Notes: a model not told the origin generated them from the letters alone. Positions 7,677 through 16,841 are shown, counted from the first letter of the stretch. The stretch: DNA of 39,368 bases from GCA-2731375 sp964507245 (GCA_964507245.1 CAZDQC010000020.1:1-39368); one strand, 5' to 3'. A program made the numbers and translations.

Positions 7677-8243
7677 ATGAGGATTAATGGCAATGCCATT
7701 CGGCCCGGTAATGTGGTCGAGCACAAAGGCGGCCTGTGGCGAGCGGTAAAAATCGCTCATACACAACCAGGCAAAGGAGGGGCCTATCTGCAAGTTGAAT
7801 TGCGCAATCTGCGTGATGGTAGCAAGCTGAATGAACGGTTTCGGGCGTCCGAAAATGTAGAGAAGATCCGGTTGGACCAAAAAGAACATCAATTTTTGTT
7901 TGGTGACGGGGACAGCTTCACCTTTATGGACGCAGAGACTTACGAGCAAGTGGAGCTGAATGTTGATCAATTGGGCGATCAGACCGGTTATCTACAGGAC
8001 GGTATGATTGTCTCTATAGAAAGTTATGAAGGTAGCGTTATCGGTGTCTCGTTGCCAGAACACGTCACTCTTGAGGTTTTGGAAACAGAACCGGTATTGA
8101 AGGGGCAAACTGCTGCAGCATCCTACAAGCCGGCTTTGCTGGAAAATAACATACGTTCTTCCGTGCCGCCATTTGTAGGCATCGGGGACAGGATCGTGGT
8201 CGCTACCGAAGATGGTTCCTACGTCAAACGGGCTGAAGGCTAA
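7677..8243 (+). CDS. efp: Translation elongation factor P
   Basis: A 188-residue EF-P, the full bacterial length. It binds ribosomes stalled at consecutive prolines and promotes peptide-bond formation. The N-terminal KOW-like domain ends in the loop PGKGGAY, whose Lys33 is the site that is beta-lysylated by EpmA in bacteria with that pathway. The two OB domains follow, with DGMIVSIESYEG and the conserved C-terminal region containing FVGIGDRIVVATEDGSYVKRA. The ATG at 7677 has GAGGA about nine bases upstream. No EpmA or EpmB gene is in the window, so the modification state is unknown. The next gene, an inositol-monophosphatase relative, follows after about 50 bases and is probably in the same operon. 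Confidence 0.97.
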   Translation: MRINGNAIRPGNVVEHKGGLWRAVKIAHTQPGKGGAYLQVELRNLRDGSKLNERFRASENVEKIRLDQKEHQFLFGDGDSFTFMDAETYEQVELNVDQLGDQTGYLQDGMIVSIESYEGSVIGVSLPEHVTLEVLETEPVLKGQTAAASYKPALLENNIRSSVPPFVGIGDRIVVATEDGSYVKRAEG

Positions 8244-8292
8244 ATAATATACCTGTCGATTGGATCATTACTTGTCCCGAACATCGCCTATC

Positions 8293-9072
8293 ATGAACGT
8301 AATGCAGCAAGCGGCCCGCAAGGCGTCGCGCAGGCTGGTGCGTGACTTCGGTGAAGTGGAGAACCTGCAAGTCTCACGCAAGGGTCCTAGTGATTTTGTT
8401 GCGGCGGCTGATGTACGGACGGACGAAATGCTGCGAGACTTATTGCTGCAGGCCCGGCCCGACTTTGGTTTTCTGACCGAGGAGAGCAAGGAGATAGTGG
8501 GAAAGGATGAGCGTCGGCGCTGGATCATTGATCCCATCGATGGAACCAAAAATTTTTTGCACGGTATCCCCATGTTCGCAATTTCCATCGCATTAGAAGA
8601 GTTTGGCGAAATTACGGCTGGATTGGTCTACGCACCAATCCCGGACGAAATGTTCTGGGCTGAAAAGGGACAGGGCGCTTATTTGAATAACCGGCGTCTG
8701 CGGGTTGCTGCCCGTCGGCAGATCGGCGATGCGGTGATAGGCACATGCATTTCCCATTCCGGTAGCAGCGACAACCACAGGCACCCGATAGAAATCCTGG
8801 CCATCGCAGATGAATGCGCCGGAATCAGGGATATGGGATCCGCGACTCTGGATTTGGCTTATGTTGCGGCGGGGAGGTTCGATGGATTTTGGGAAACTGG
8901 TCTGTCGCCTTGGGACATTGCTGCCGGTTTATTGCTGGCGAAAGAGGCTGGTGCCATCGTCAGCCGGACCAACAAAGGCTCTGATACTGTGTCCAAGTAC
9001 GAAATCCTAGCTGCAAACGAAGCCATTCATAGCCGCATGTTGCGTCTCATTCAAAAAGCACGTCGCAGCTGA
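8293..9072 (+). CDS. Inositol monophosphatase family protein (SuhB-like)
   Basis: A 259-residue member of the Mg2+-dependent, Li+-sensitive phosphatase family that includes SuhB, CysQ and histidinol phosphatases. The metal-binding residues are visible: the glutamates in FLTEES, the motif IIDPIDGTKNFLHG, and the C-terminal GLSPWDIAAGLLLAKEAGA. The opening MQQAARKASRRLVRDFG aligns with the SuhB N terminus, which supports ATG 8293; an in-frame TTG at 8260 would add eleven residues. It follows efp by 49 bases. Its substrate could be inositol phosphate, PAP or another sugar phosphate; sequence alone does not separate these. The stop is followed by 250 bases with no clear terminator. Confidence 0.9.
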   Translation: MNVMQQAARKASRRLVRDFGEVENLQVSRKGPSDFVAAADVRTDEMLRDLLLQARPDFGFLTEESKEIVGKDERRRWIIDPIDGTKNFLHGIPMFAISIALEEFGEITAGLVYAPIPDEMFWAEKGQGAYLNNRRLRVAARRQIGDAVIGTCISHSGSSDNHRHPIEILAIADECAGIRDMGSATLDLAYVAAGRFDGFWETGLSPWDIAAGLLLAKEAGAIVSRTNKGSDTVSKYEILAANEAIHSRMLRLIQKARRS

Positions 9073-9172
9073 TAGGCGTTGCCCCCATCGCTATCGAACA
9101 CATTTTCGCCAAGATTGTGCTGCTAACTTATCTACTCGGCGCGTCGCAACAACGGGTCTTATGGAAAATGTC

Positions 9173-9227
9173 CTAATCCGTTGCTCAGGCATACACTCTG
9201 GTCTATCGTGCCGGGTCAACGGATTAG
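9173..9227. repeat. 11-bp perfect inverted repeat, possible RNA hairpin
   Basis: CTAATCCGTTG (9173-9183) and CAACGGATTAG (9217-9227) are exact reverse complements 33 bases apart. Inside them GGCA (9188-9191) can pair with TGCC (9209-9212), so a longer hairpin with an internal loop is possible. It lies in the 250-base gap between the phosphatase and the OmpA-domain gene. There is no following T-run, so it is not a standard terminator. Function unknown. Confidence 0.5.
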
Positions 9228-9322
9228 CCCATGTTGAGGATTTGGGAGATGGCTGAAAAGCAGGCCGTGGCATGATTTATCCGGAATGTTCTATAGCCTT
9301 GAGAAACAGCCGCAGAAACCCA

Positions 9323-10429
9323 ATGAAATCAGAAATTGACAGAAACTACGGCCACCTGAATGCGATGGCCAAGAAACTCCGACACAAGTTTGAAGCGCCG
9401 TACATGGCCTTGAAGGTCCCGTCAATTTGTGGAGTTTGCTTCACCACTATATTCTTAGTCGCTATTATGCAGCCGACCTTGGCACAGCAGACAGTGCTTA
9501 TTGGTAGTCAAAGTATGACCCCGGAGGTCACGGTTAATCTGAGCGCAATTTACGGTAGCACCAATTGGGCGAATACACAGAATTTTCCGTCGCTACAACC
9601 AAATCCGGTATCAAGCGGCGGTATTCGGCAACTTTTGGTACCGAATCTGCGAGTTGCGCCTAAAATTCGCGCTTCCACGTCTCACCCGCCTGCACCATCA
9701 CGAAAGCCGATTTACACTTCACGGTCTGCCCAGATCGTAACACCACCTCGCAAGCAGGTTGAGGCGAACACCAAGCCCGTCGCGCCTGCATTGCCATTAA
9801 AATCCTATAGCAACCCGCCGGCGCCTACTGCTGTGTCCCGGAAGCCTGCTGACAAGGCAATAGCCAAATTTACGCCGGTTGATACAAAGCCAAAACCCGC
9901 GACTAGGAGGCCAAAGGCGCCTGAAACGCTGGCAAACAAACGGCTGGCTCCACCTCCACCTCCACCACCGCCAACGGTAATGGGCAAAGCCGAAACCGTG
10001 ACGCCGAAAGCACCCACCGTGCCCAAGGTGATGGCCAAAAAGCAGAAAGCAACTGCGGCCCGACCGGCGATTAAAGCAAGTGCCAAACTGAAACAGATGG
10101 CTACCTTGACCCCGGCCGGAGATAATGCGCTGGAGGTTCGTTTCCGGTCTGGTAGTTCTGTCCTCTCTCGGGACGATGAAAGACGGTTGAAGGCCATGGC
10201 GCAAAGTCTAGCCACGACTGAGACCCGATTGCAGTTGAAGGCCTATGCCGAGGCCACTGGCAACGATACCTCGAAAGCGCGACGGCTGTCTCTTTCGAGA
10301 GCCTTGGTCGTGCGATCATTTTTGATAGAGAACGGTTTGCGTAGCACGCGTATCGACGTCCGCGCTTTAGGTATCGCTCGGGATGGAGGCGCTCCGGATC
10401 GGGTAGATATTGTCACGATAGATGGGTAG
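9323..10429 (+). CDS. Proline-rich exported OmpA-domain protein
   Basis: About 368 residues. A hydrophobic segment (SICGVCFTTIFLVAIMQ) ends in PTLA-QQ, a plausible signal peptidase site. Then comes a long Pro/Ala/Lys-rich stretch with eight consecutive prolines (APPPPPPPPT), and a C-terminal OmpA-like domain from RFRSGSSVLSRDDERRL to the end. OmpA-like domains bind peptidoglycan, and the rich linker could span the periplasm. The start is uncertain: ATGs at 9272, 9323, 9365 and 9404 are all in frame and none has a strong ribosome site; I use 9323. It is followed by the MotA-like and MotB-like genes, suggesting a three-part envelope complex. Poor linker conservation is expected. Family sure, role unknown. 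Confidence 0.75.
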   Translation: MKSEIDRNYGHLNAMAKKLRHKFEAPYMALKVPSICGVCFTTIFLVAIMQPTLAQQTVLIGSQSMTPEVTVNLSAIYGSTNWANTQNFPSLQPNPVSSGGIRQLLVPNLRVAPKIRASTSHPPAPSRKPIYTSRSAQIVTPPRKQVEANTKPVAPALPLKSYSNPPAPTAVSRKPADKAIAKFTPVDTKPKPATRRPKAPETLANKRLAPPPPPPPPTVMGKAETVTPKAPTVPKVMAKKQKATAARPAIKASAKLKQMATLTPAGDNALEVRFRSGSSVLSRDDERRLKAMAQSLATTETRLQLKAYAEATGNDTSKARRLSLSRALVVRSFLIENGLRSTRIDVRALGIARDGGAPDRVDIVTIDG

Positions 10430-10480
10430 GGCGTTCGAGCATGTTCCAAGGCGCATGACTGGTTTGGATTAGATCTGCTT

Positions 10481-10517
10481 GGAGGGGACGATTGATATGA
10501 GCGGATTAGCGGCATGA
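10481..10517 (+). promoter_or_regulatory. Shine-Dalgarno plus six-codon minicistron before the MotA-like gene
   Basis: GGAGGGG at 10481-10487 is the strongest ribosome site in this gap but lies 26 bases before the MotA-like ATG. It is well placed (nine bases) for ATG 10497, which opens a six-codon frame (MSGLAA) ending in TGA at 10515-10517 that overlaps the real ATG at 10514 as ATGA. This could feed ribosomes to the downstream start by coupling. A frameshift or sequencing slip merging the two frames is the alternative. Confidence 0.4.
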
Positions 10518-11653
10518 CCAAGCCTGATCGTTACTTAATCCGAATGCTGATCTTCCTTGCCTTGGTCGTTGCGGCGGCTGTGTTGTTGTATCTGCCGTTA
10601 ATCCAGGCGTTTCAGGCAAATGCTGTCCTGAATGGCATGATTCTGGCCACTCTGGCCTTCGGTGTTCTCTACGCTTTCCGTCAGGTCATGATGCTGCGGC
10701 CTGAGGTTGAATGGGTTGAAATATTCCGCCGATCCGACCCAGGTTTATCTGTACAGATGGAGCCCAAGCTATTGGCGCCTATGGCCACCATGTTGGGAGA
10801 GAGAACAGCGGGGCGGATGTCTCTATCGGCGCTATCCATGCGTTCCATGTTGGATTCCATTCATTCCCGCCTGGATGAAAGCCGAGATTTGTCCCGGTAT
10901 CTGATTGGTTTGCTTATATTTCTGGGCCTGTTAGGTACATTTTGGGGCTTGTTGGAGACCGTGGGCTCGGTGGGTAAGACTATTGGTAGCCTATCGCTGG
11001 CAGCCGGTGATTTTGCCTCGATTTTCTCGGATCTCAAGGAAGGCTTGCGGTCGCCACTCAACGGCATGGCGATCGCATTTTCTTCCTCACTGTTCGGTTT
11101 GGCCGGAAGTCTTGTTCTTGGTTTTTTGGAGCTGCAGGCGAGCCAGGCCCAGAACCGGTTTTACAACGATCTTGAGGAGTGGTTGTCGAGCTATACACGG
11201 CTATCTTCCGGCAGCGGTTTGGCTGAAGGCGACCAATCGGTTCCCGCCTACGTCCAGGCGCTTTTGGAACAAACCGCCGATAGTCTAGAAAATCTGCAGA
11301 GGACCATTGCCCGGTCCGAAGAAAGTCGTAGCTCAGGACAGAATACTTTGATGGCATTGGTCGACAAATTGTCCGTCTTGACCGACCAAATGAAGGCGGA
11401 ACAGGGCCTGATGGTGAAATTGGCCGAGAACCAGGTAGAAATCCGACCTATCTTGCAGAGCTTGAACAATCATCTGGAAAAACAACAGGTGGGTCTGGAC
11501 GAAGTAAGCCGTGGGCATCTGCGCAACCTGGACAATTATGTCGTACGTCTGTTGGAAGAATTGAGCGAGGGTCGAAATCAGATTACCGCCGAACTGCGTA
11601 GTGAAATTAAGCTGCTTGCCCGTACCATTGCCGCTTTGGCGGATGACCGATGA
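10514..11653 (+). CDS. MotA/TolQ/ExbB-like proton-channel protein
   Basis: A 379-residue inner-membrane protein with four predicted transmembrane helices: about residues 11-32, 37-56, 130-152 (containing GLLIFLGLLGTFWGLLETVG) and 190-211 (AIAFSSSLFGLAGSLVLGF). The last two match the TolQ/ExbB/MotA channel core. The C-terminal 150 residues are mainly helical and rich in Glu, Gln and Leu, suggesting a long cytoplasmic coiled region. Such proteins form a pentamer around two partner helices and use proton or sodium flow to do work across the envelope. The MotB-like gene directly after is the natural partner. There is no TolR/ExbD, flagellar or TonB gene nearby, so its specific machine is unknown. 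Confidence 0.85.
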   Translation: MTKPDRYLIRMLIFLALVVAAAVLLYLPLIQAFQANAVLNGMILATLAFGVLYAFRQVMMLRPEVEWVEIFRRSDPGLSVQMEPKLLAPMATMLGERTAGRMSLSALSMRSMLDSIHSRLDESRDLSRYLIGLLIFLGLLGTFWGLLETVGSVGKTIGSLSLAAGDFASIFSDLKEGLRSPLNGMAIAFSSSLFGLAGSLVLGFLELQASQAQNRFYNDLEEWLSSYTRLSSGSGLAEGDQSVPAYVQALLEQTADSLENLQRTIARSEESRSSGQNTLMALVDKLSVLTDQMKAEQGLMVKLAENQVEIRPILQSLNNHLEKQQVGLDEVSRGHLRNLDNYVVRLLEELSEGRNQITAELRSEIKLLARTIAALADDR

Positions 11654-11670
11654 GTAGCACTTGACCCTCG

Positions 11671-12990
11671 ATGGTCAGACGCCGAGATAGTACCGCCGGT
11701 GTGGCCAATATTTGGCCCGGCTTTGTCGATGCCTTAGCCACCTTGCTGCTAGTCATAATATTCCTGTTGGTAGTTTTTGTCCTAGCCCAGGTGTTATTGA
11801 CACAGGCGATTTCCGGTAAGGATGAAGCGTTGGATCGGCTGAACCGCCAAATCGCGGAATTGGCTGATTTGTTGAATCTGGAACGTCAGGCCAATGTAGA
11901 CCTTCGGCTGAACATTGCGCAGTTATCCTCTTCGCTGCAGAGTACCGCATCGGACCGTGATCAATTGCAGGTCCAGTTGCATCAGATGGTTATCCGCGCC
12001 GAGCAAGCTGAGGACGCGCTAGCAGCTGCGCGAGGCCGTGAGAAGATTAGCAAAGAGGTCGGCAAGCGATACCTGTTAGAACTAGAGAGCTTGCGACGCG
12101 ATATCGAGGCCCTCCGTGAACTACGCGGCACCTTAGAAACACAGGTTGGGAAGCTGTCTCAAAATCTTGCCGTTCGAGAGACGGAACTAGGACGGCTGCG
12201 GGACCGCCGCAAAGCATTGCAAGCGGAATTGGCAAGCGAACAAGAACGAACATTATTGGCACAAAAGGAAATTGAAGAGCGGGAAATCCGTCTGTCCGAG
12301 TTGCTGGATCTTTATACGCGCCTTGAAGAAGACTATAAGTCGGAGAAAGCCCTTAGCAAGAAGCAGAGATCTCAGGTTGGACTGTTGAACCAACAAATTC
12401 AGGCTCTGCGGCGCGAAATTCAACAATTGAACGCGGCGCTCGAGGCCTCTGAAGCTAAGGATAAAAAGAACGAGGTCATTATCTCCGATCTGGGCCGGCG
12501 GCTAAACCGGGCGCTGGCTAGCAAGGTGCAGGAACTGACACGTTATCGATCGGAATTTTTTGGCAGGTTGCGGGAAGTTCTTGGCCAGCGCCGGGGTGTC
12601 CGGGTTGTGGGGGATAGATTCGTTTTTCAATCCGAGGTTCTTTTTGCTTCTGGCTCTGCCCTGTTAGAGCGGGATGGTCAGGAGCAAATCGCGCGGCTAG
12701 CCGCGACGTTAGTTGAAATTTCCGAGCAGATCCCATCCGAAATTAATTGGGTGTTGCGTGTCGATGGGCATACGGACACAATCCCAATCGCTACGGCGCA
12801 ATTTCCCTCGAATTGGGAATTGTCGGCGGCAAGGGCAATCGCTGTGGTGAAATTCCTCGTGGAACAAGGGGTGCCGGCCAATCGATTGGCTGCTACGGGA
12901 TTTGGCGAATTCCAAGCTATCGATACCCGGTCCGGCGAAATCGCAAATCGTAGAAATCGGCGCATCGAATTCAAGCTGACACAGAGATAG
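11671..12990 (+). CDS. MotB-like OmpA protein with long coiled coil
   Basis: A 439-residue protein with one N-terminal membrane helix (DALATLLLVIIFLLVVFVLA), a coiled-coil of roughly 240 residues rich in Leu, Glu and Arg, and a C-terminal OmpA-like domain with VDGHTDTIPI, NWELSAARA, ANRLAATGFGE and NRRNRRIEF. Asp20, just inside the helix, sits where MotB and TolR carry their ion-conducting aspartate. The OmpA domain should bind peptidoglycan, as in MotB. It starts 17 bases after the MotA-like stop and has only a weak ribosome site, consistent with coupling. The long helix between membrane and cell wall is unlike flagellar MotB, which has a short linker. It probably forms the stator or force-transmitting partner of the upstream channel. 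Confidence 0.87.
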   Translation: MVRRRDSTAGVANIWPGFVDALATLLLVIIFLLVVFVLAQVLLTQAISGKDEALDRLNRQIAELADLLNLERQANVDLRLNIAQLSSSLQSTASDRDQLQVQLHQMVIRAEQAEDALAAARGREKISKEVGKRYLLELESLRRDIEALRELRGTLETQVGKLSQNLAVRETELGRLRDRRKALQAELASEQERTLLAQKEIEEREIRLSELLDLYTRLEEDYKSEKALSKKQRSQVGLLNQQIQALRREIQQLNAALEASEAKDKKNEVIISDLGRRLNRALASKVQELTRYRSEFFGRLREVLGQRRGVRVVGDRFVFQSEVLFASGSALLERDGQEQIARLAATLVEISEQIPSEINWVLRVDGHTDTIPIATAQFPSNWELSAARAIAVVKFLVEQGVPANRLAATGFGEFQAIDTRSGEIANRRNRRIEFKLTQR

Positions 12991-13044
12991 GTATACATTG
13001 CGCCGCGGTTTAACCGAATGTTTGCGGTTGAAGGCAGAGAAAAG

Positions 13045-15129
13045 ATGAAACAAAGTGCCCGATTGTCCATCGATGTTGGTGGTACTTTTACGGACGTCGT
13101 CTTGGAACATCTGGGCGGTGAAGACTGTTTCAAGTTGTTGACCACGCCTGATGCGCCGGAGATTGCGTTTCTTCAAGGCGTAGGGGACATCCTGGAACGT
13201 ACCGATGTCGCGGCCAAGGATGTGGGCTTGGTCATTCACGGCACCACCTTGGCGACTAACGCCTTGATCGAACGCAAGGGCGCACAAACGGCTTTGCTTG
13301 CCACGGACGGTTTTCGCGACTCTATCGAAATCGCATACGAGCATCGTTTCGAACAATATGATCTGTATATGGAGCGACCTCAGCCCCTGATCACTCGCGA
13401 CAGGCGCTTCTCGGTGCCAGAGCGGATCGCAGCAGATGGATCGGTTCTGCTGGCTCTGGATGAAGTGGCCGTGTGGTCGCTAGCTGATGACTTGCGGGAA
13501 ACCGGGGTTGAATCTATTGCAATCTGTTTTCTGCACAGTTACGTCAATCCGGCGCACGAAAATCGTGCCGGGGAAATCCTGGCCGAGGCGTTACCTGATA
13601 TCGCCATAACCCTATCCTCGGATGTTTGTCCTGAGATTCGGGAATACGACCGAATGTCGACTGCTAGTGCTAACGCCTACGTACAGCCCATGATGGCGAC
13701 CTATCTAAATCGTTTAGAAAAGGGTCTGCTGGAAATTGGGATCACCTCTCCCTTGTTGTTGATGATGTCAAGCGGAGGTGTCACTACTGTGGAAACCGCT
13801 GCTGCTTTGCCAATCCGTCTGGTCGAGTCTGGTCCGGCGGGTGGCGCTATTCTGGCCTGCGACATAGCCAGAGGAAATGATCTGGATCGGGTTTTGTCAT
13901 TCGACATGGGCGGCACCACAGCCAAGATTACTTTGATTGATGATTTCGAACCACATATTGCTCGTTCCCTCGAAGTAGCCCGTATGCACCGTTTCTTGAA
14001 AGGTAGTGGCCTGCCTTTGCGCATCCCCGCGATCGATATGGTGGAAATCGGAGCAGGCGGTGGTTCAATCGCCAGCGTCGATACTATGCAGCGCATCCAG
14101 GTCGGTCCGGAAAGTGCCGGATCGGTACCAGGTCCGGCTTGCTATGGCAACGGCGGCGAAGATGCCACCGTGACAGACGCAGATACGGTTCTAGGTTGGA
14201 TCGAACCATCGCGATTTGCCGGCGGTCAGGTTAAACTAGAGCCGGAACGTGCTGGCAGCGCAGTCGAACAACATGTCGGCGGACCCCTAGCGATTGAGCG
14301 TAAATTTGCAGCCGCTGGCATTTCGGAAATCGTGGACGAACACATGGCCAATGCGGCGCGGGTTCATGCCATTGAAAATGGCAAGAATATGGTGGGCCGG
14401 GTCCTTGTCGCCTTTGGCGGCGCCGCACCATTGCATGCTGCCCGCTTGGCCGAGAAGCTGGGTATTGACACGGTTCTGGTGCCTCATGGGGCCGGCGTCG
14501 GTTCGGCGATTGGTTTCCTGCGGGCGCAGATTTCCTATGAAGTGGTTCGTACCCGCTATATGGATATGCACGCCTTCGATCCGGACCTGATCAATGAGAT
14601 ATTTGCTGAAATGCAGAAGGAAGCCGAGGCCGTAGTGCGTCTAGGAGCTCCAGACGAGACCTTAGTGGAGCAGCGCGGCGCTTTCATGCGATATCGCGGA
14701 CAGGGTCATGAAATCATGGTGAAGTTTCCCGTAAAGGCACTTGAAGCCAGCGATGGTGACGTCATATCCGACTCCTTTGGCGATGCTTATAAGGCGCTGT
14801 TTGGCCGCACCATACCGAACCTGGGGGTTGAAGTGTTGACGTGGACACTGTCTCTTTCGACCGACAGGCCTAGTTTGGAAACAAACCTAGGGCAAGGTGG
14901 AGACTATGCGCCTGAGATAGAGGGACACCGGAGCGTTTTTGATAGGGCGACGGGCACATGGGTCAGCGCCAATGTCTTCAGTCGGAACAATCTACAGCCG
15001 GGCGCGCAAATTGCTGGTCCGGCACTGCTGGTGGAGGACGAGACGACGACCCTCGTGGCCAATGGATTTAACGCTACGATCAACCGGTGGGACCAAATCG
15101 TCATGACGAAGGAGATGGCGGCCAAATGA
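13045..15129 (+). CDS. hyuA: Hydantoinase/oxoprolinase family protein, subunit A
   Basis: A 694-residue HyuA-type subunit. The ATPase-like N terminus reads RLSIDVGGTFTDVVLE, the central domain carries HGTTLATNALIERKG, the phosphate-binding motif is FDMGGTTAKI, and VEIGAGGGSIA and FGGAAPLHA follow; all are family marks. These enzymes use ATP to open cyclic amides such as N-methylhydantoin or 5-oxoproline, or take part in related carboxylations. I use ATG 13045 because the family start aligns there; an in-frame ATG at 13018 would add nine residues. It is coupled to hyuB by an ATGA overlap. No permease or regulator is adjacent, so the substrate cannot be inferred. Confidence 0.93.
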   Translation: MKQSARLSIDVGGTFTDVVLEHLGGEDCFKLLTTPDAPEIAFLQGVGDILERTDVAAKDVGLVIHGTTLATNALIERKGAQTALLATDGFRDSIEIAYEHRFEQYDLYMERPQPLITRDRRFSVPERIAADGSVLLALDEVAVWSLADDLRETGVESIAICFLHSYVNPAHENRAGEILAEALPDIAITLSSDVCPEIREYDRMSTASANAYVQPMMATYLNRLEKGLLEIGITSPLLLMMSSGGVTTVETAAALPIRLVESGPAGGAILACDIARGNDLDRVLSFDMGGTTAKITLIDDFEPHIARSLEVARMHRFLKGSGLPLRIPAIDMVEIGAGGGSIASVDTMQRIQVGPESAGSVPGPACYGNGGEDATVTDADTVLGWIEPSRFAGGQVKLEPERAGSAVEQHVGGPLAIERKFAAAGISEIVDEHMANAARVHAIENGKNMVGRVLVAFGGAAPLHAARLAEKLGIDTVLVPHGAGVGSAIGFLRAQISYEVVRTRYMDMHAFDPDLINEIFAEMQKEAEAVVRLGAPDETLVEQRGAFMRYRGQGHEIMVKFPVKALEASDGDVISDSFGDAYKALFGRTIPNLGVEVLTWTLSLSTDRPSLETNLGQGGDYAPEIEGHRSVFDRATGTWVSANVFSRNNLQPGAQIAGPALLVEDETTTLVANGFNATINRWDQIVMTKEMAAK

Positions 15130-16841
15130 CGAGTGCGACCATGGAACAAATTCGCTACCAGGTGATGTGGGACCGCCTACTGTCCGTCGTGGAAGAGCAA
15201 GCACAGACCTTGGTGCGCACGGCTTTTAGCACCTCCAGCCGAGAAGCTGGGGATATCTCTGCCGGAGTATTCGATCTGCAGGGACTAATGCTGGCACAGG
15301 CTGTGACAGGAACGCCGGGTCATATCAACTCCATGGCCAGGGCCGTTGTGCATTTCATCGAGGCATTTCCGGTCGAGAGAATGCAGGACGGCGATATCTA
15401 CATTACTAACGATCCCTGGAAAGGAACCGGCCACCTGCACGATTTCACCGTAGTGACGCCGGCCTTTCGCAATGGTGTCTTGGTGGCGTTATTCGCTTGT
15501 ACCAGTCATGTGGTGGATATCGGCGGTGTGGGCATGTCCCCGGACGGACGCCAAATCTATCATGAAGGCCTCAATGTCCCCATTATGCCTTTGGCCGTTG
15601 CCGGTGAAATGAATGAATGGCTGTTAAAACTTGTCCGGGCTAATGTGCGTGAGCCGGTCCAGGTCGAAGGCGATCTCTATGCGCTTGCCGCTTGCAACGA
15701 CACCGGCGCGCGACGCCTGTTCGCCATGATGGACGAATATAAGCTGGACGACCTTTATGCTTTAGGCTCACACATCATTGAACGAAGCCAAACTGCAATC
15801 ACGGCAGCCATCAACGAACTACCCCAAGGAAGCTGGTCTCATGCCATGCGTATCGACGGTTTTGAGGAACCGATAGACTTGGTCGCCGAGCTGGCTATTT
15901 CCAATGGCAAGATACATGTAGATTACTGTGGAACCTCAGGCACCTCCGACTTTGGGATTAATTGCCCCATGTGCTACACCGAGGCCTACACGGCCTTTGG
16001 TGTAAAATGTGTGGTCGCACCGGAAATTCCTAACAACGCCGGAACTCTCGGTGCCATCACTGTATCAGCGCCCGAACACACCATTGTCAATGCACCGCAC
16101 CCTTGCGCTGTCGTTGCTCGGTCGACCATTGGGCATATGCTTCCGGACGTTATATTTGGCTGTTTACATCAGGCGCTACCCAACCGAGTGCCCGCGGAGG
16201 GTACCTCCAATCTTTGGAATATTAAGCTGGGCGCCGGACACGGCATTGCCGGCGGTTTTGACGAGGAGGTCACGCCCTTTATGCTGATGAGTTTTCATAG
16301 TGGAGGAGCGGGCGCCCGGCCTATGTTGGATGGCTTGTCAGCGACACCCTATCCAAGTGGTGTGCGCAATGTCCCAGTGGAGATATCAGAAGCCATTACC
16401 CCAATCGTTGTCTGGCGCAAGGAATTGCGGAAGGATTCTGGCGGAATAGGTGAAAAGCGTGGCGGCTTGGGTCAAACCATGGAAATAACTAGTCGTGACG
16501 ATGCACCATTCGGCATTTTTGCTAGTTTTGAACGGGTGCTGTTTCCGGCACGGGGCCGCGACGGCGGTGGCTCCGGCGCGAAGGGGCGGGTTCGCCTTGC
16601 TTCTGGCCATCAGCTGCGCAACAAGGGATTTCAGACGATACCTGCCGGGGAACGTCTTATCGTCGAGATGCCCGGTGGTGGTGGTTTTGGTGATCCCAAC
16701 GGCCGGAATGAAACTGCGGTTGCCGAGGATGTGCGGATGGGTCTGGTTAGCGTCGAGGCAGCCGCACGAGACTATGGCGTTGTTATTCGTGGTGATGGTC
16801 AGATCGACCATGCCGCAACTGCGCGCCGGCGCGGTACCTAA
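15126..16841 (+). CDS. hyuB: Hydantoinase/oxoprolinase family protein, subunit B
   Basis: A 571-residue HyuB-type subunit, normal for the family. Clear family regions are RTAFSTSSREAGDISAGVFD, YITNDPWKGTGHLHDFTVV, FACTSHVVDIGG and the C-terminal glycine-rich MPGGGGFGDPNGR. HyuB acts with HyuA as the second subunit of ATP-dependent hydantoinase or 5-oxoprolinase. The ATG at 15126 overlaps the hyuA stop as ATGA, so both are made from one coupled message. The frame extends upstream to 15087 but that part lies inside hyuA. The next gene is convergent, and the 107 bases between them show no strong terminator. Confidence 0.93.
   Translation: MTSATMEQIRYQVMWDRLLSVVEEQAQTLVRTAFSTSSREAGDISAGVFDLQGLMLAQAVTGTPGHINSMARAVVHFIEAFPVERMQDGDIYITNDPWKGTGHLHDFTVVTPAFRNGVLVALFACTSHVVDIGGVGMSPDGRQIYHEGLNVPIMPLAVAGEMNEWLLKLVRANVREPVQVEGDLYALAACNDTGARRLFAMMDEYKLDDLYALGSHIIERSQTAITAAINELPQGSWSHAMRIDGFEEPIDLVAELAISNGKIHVDYCGTSGTSDFGINCPMCYTEAYTAFGVKCVVAPEIPNNAGTLGAITVSAPEHTIVNAPHPCAVVARSTIGHMLPDVIFGCLHQALPNRVPAEGTSNLWNIKLGAGHGIAGGFDEEVTPFMLMSFHSGGAGARPMLDGLSATPYPSGVRNVPVEISEAITPIVVWRKELRKDSGGIGEKRGGLGQTMEITSRDDAPFGIFASFERVLFPARGRDGGGSGAKGRVRLASGHQLRNKGFQTIPAGERLIVEMPGGGGFGDPNGRNETAVAEDVRMGLVSVEAAARDYGVVIRGDGQIDHAATARRRGT

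Noticed and set aside
9091..9273. 60-codon minus-strand frame in the gap before the OmpA-domain gene
   Set aside because: No ribosome site or family features, and it spans the inverted repeat; likely chance.
10514..12990. Zorya-type defence (ZorA/ZorB-like motor pair)
   Set aside because: The MotA/MotB-like pair superficially matches, but no ZorC, ZorD or ZorE-type gene is adjacent, the channel protein lacks the very long ZorA tail, and the coiled coil is in the OmpA partner instead.
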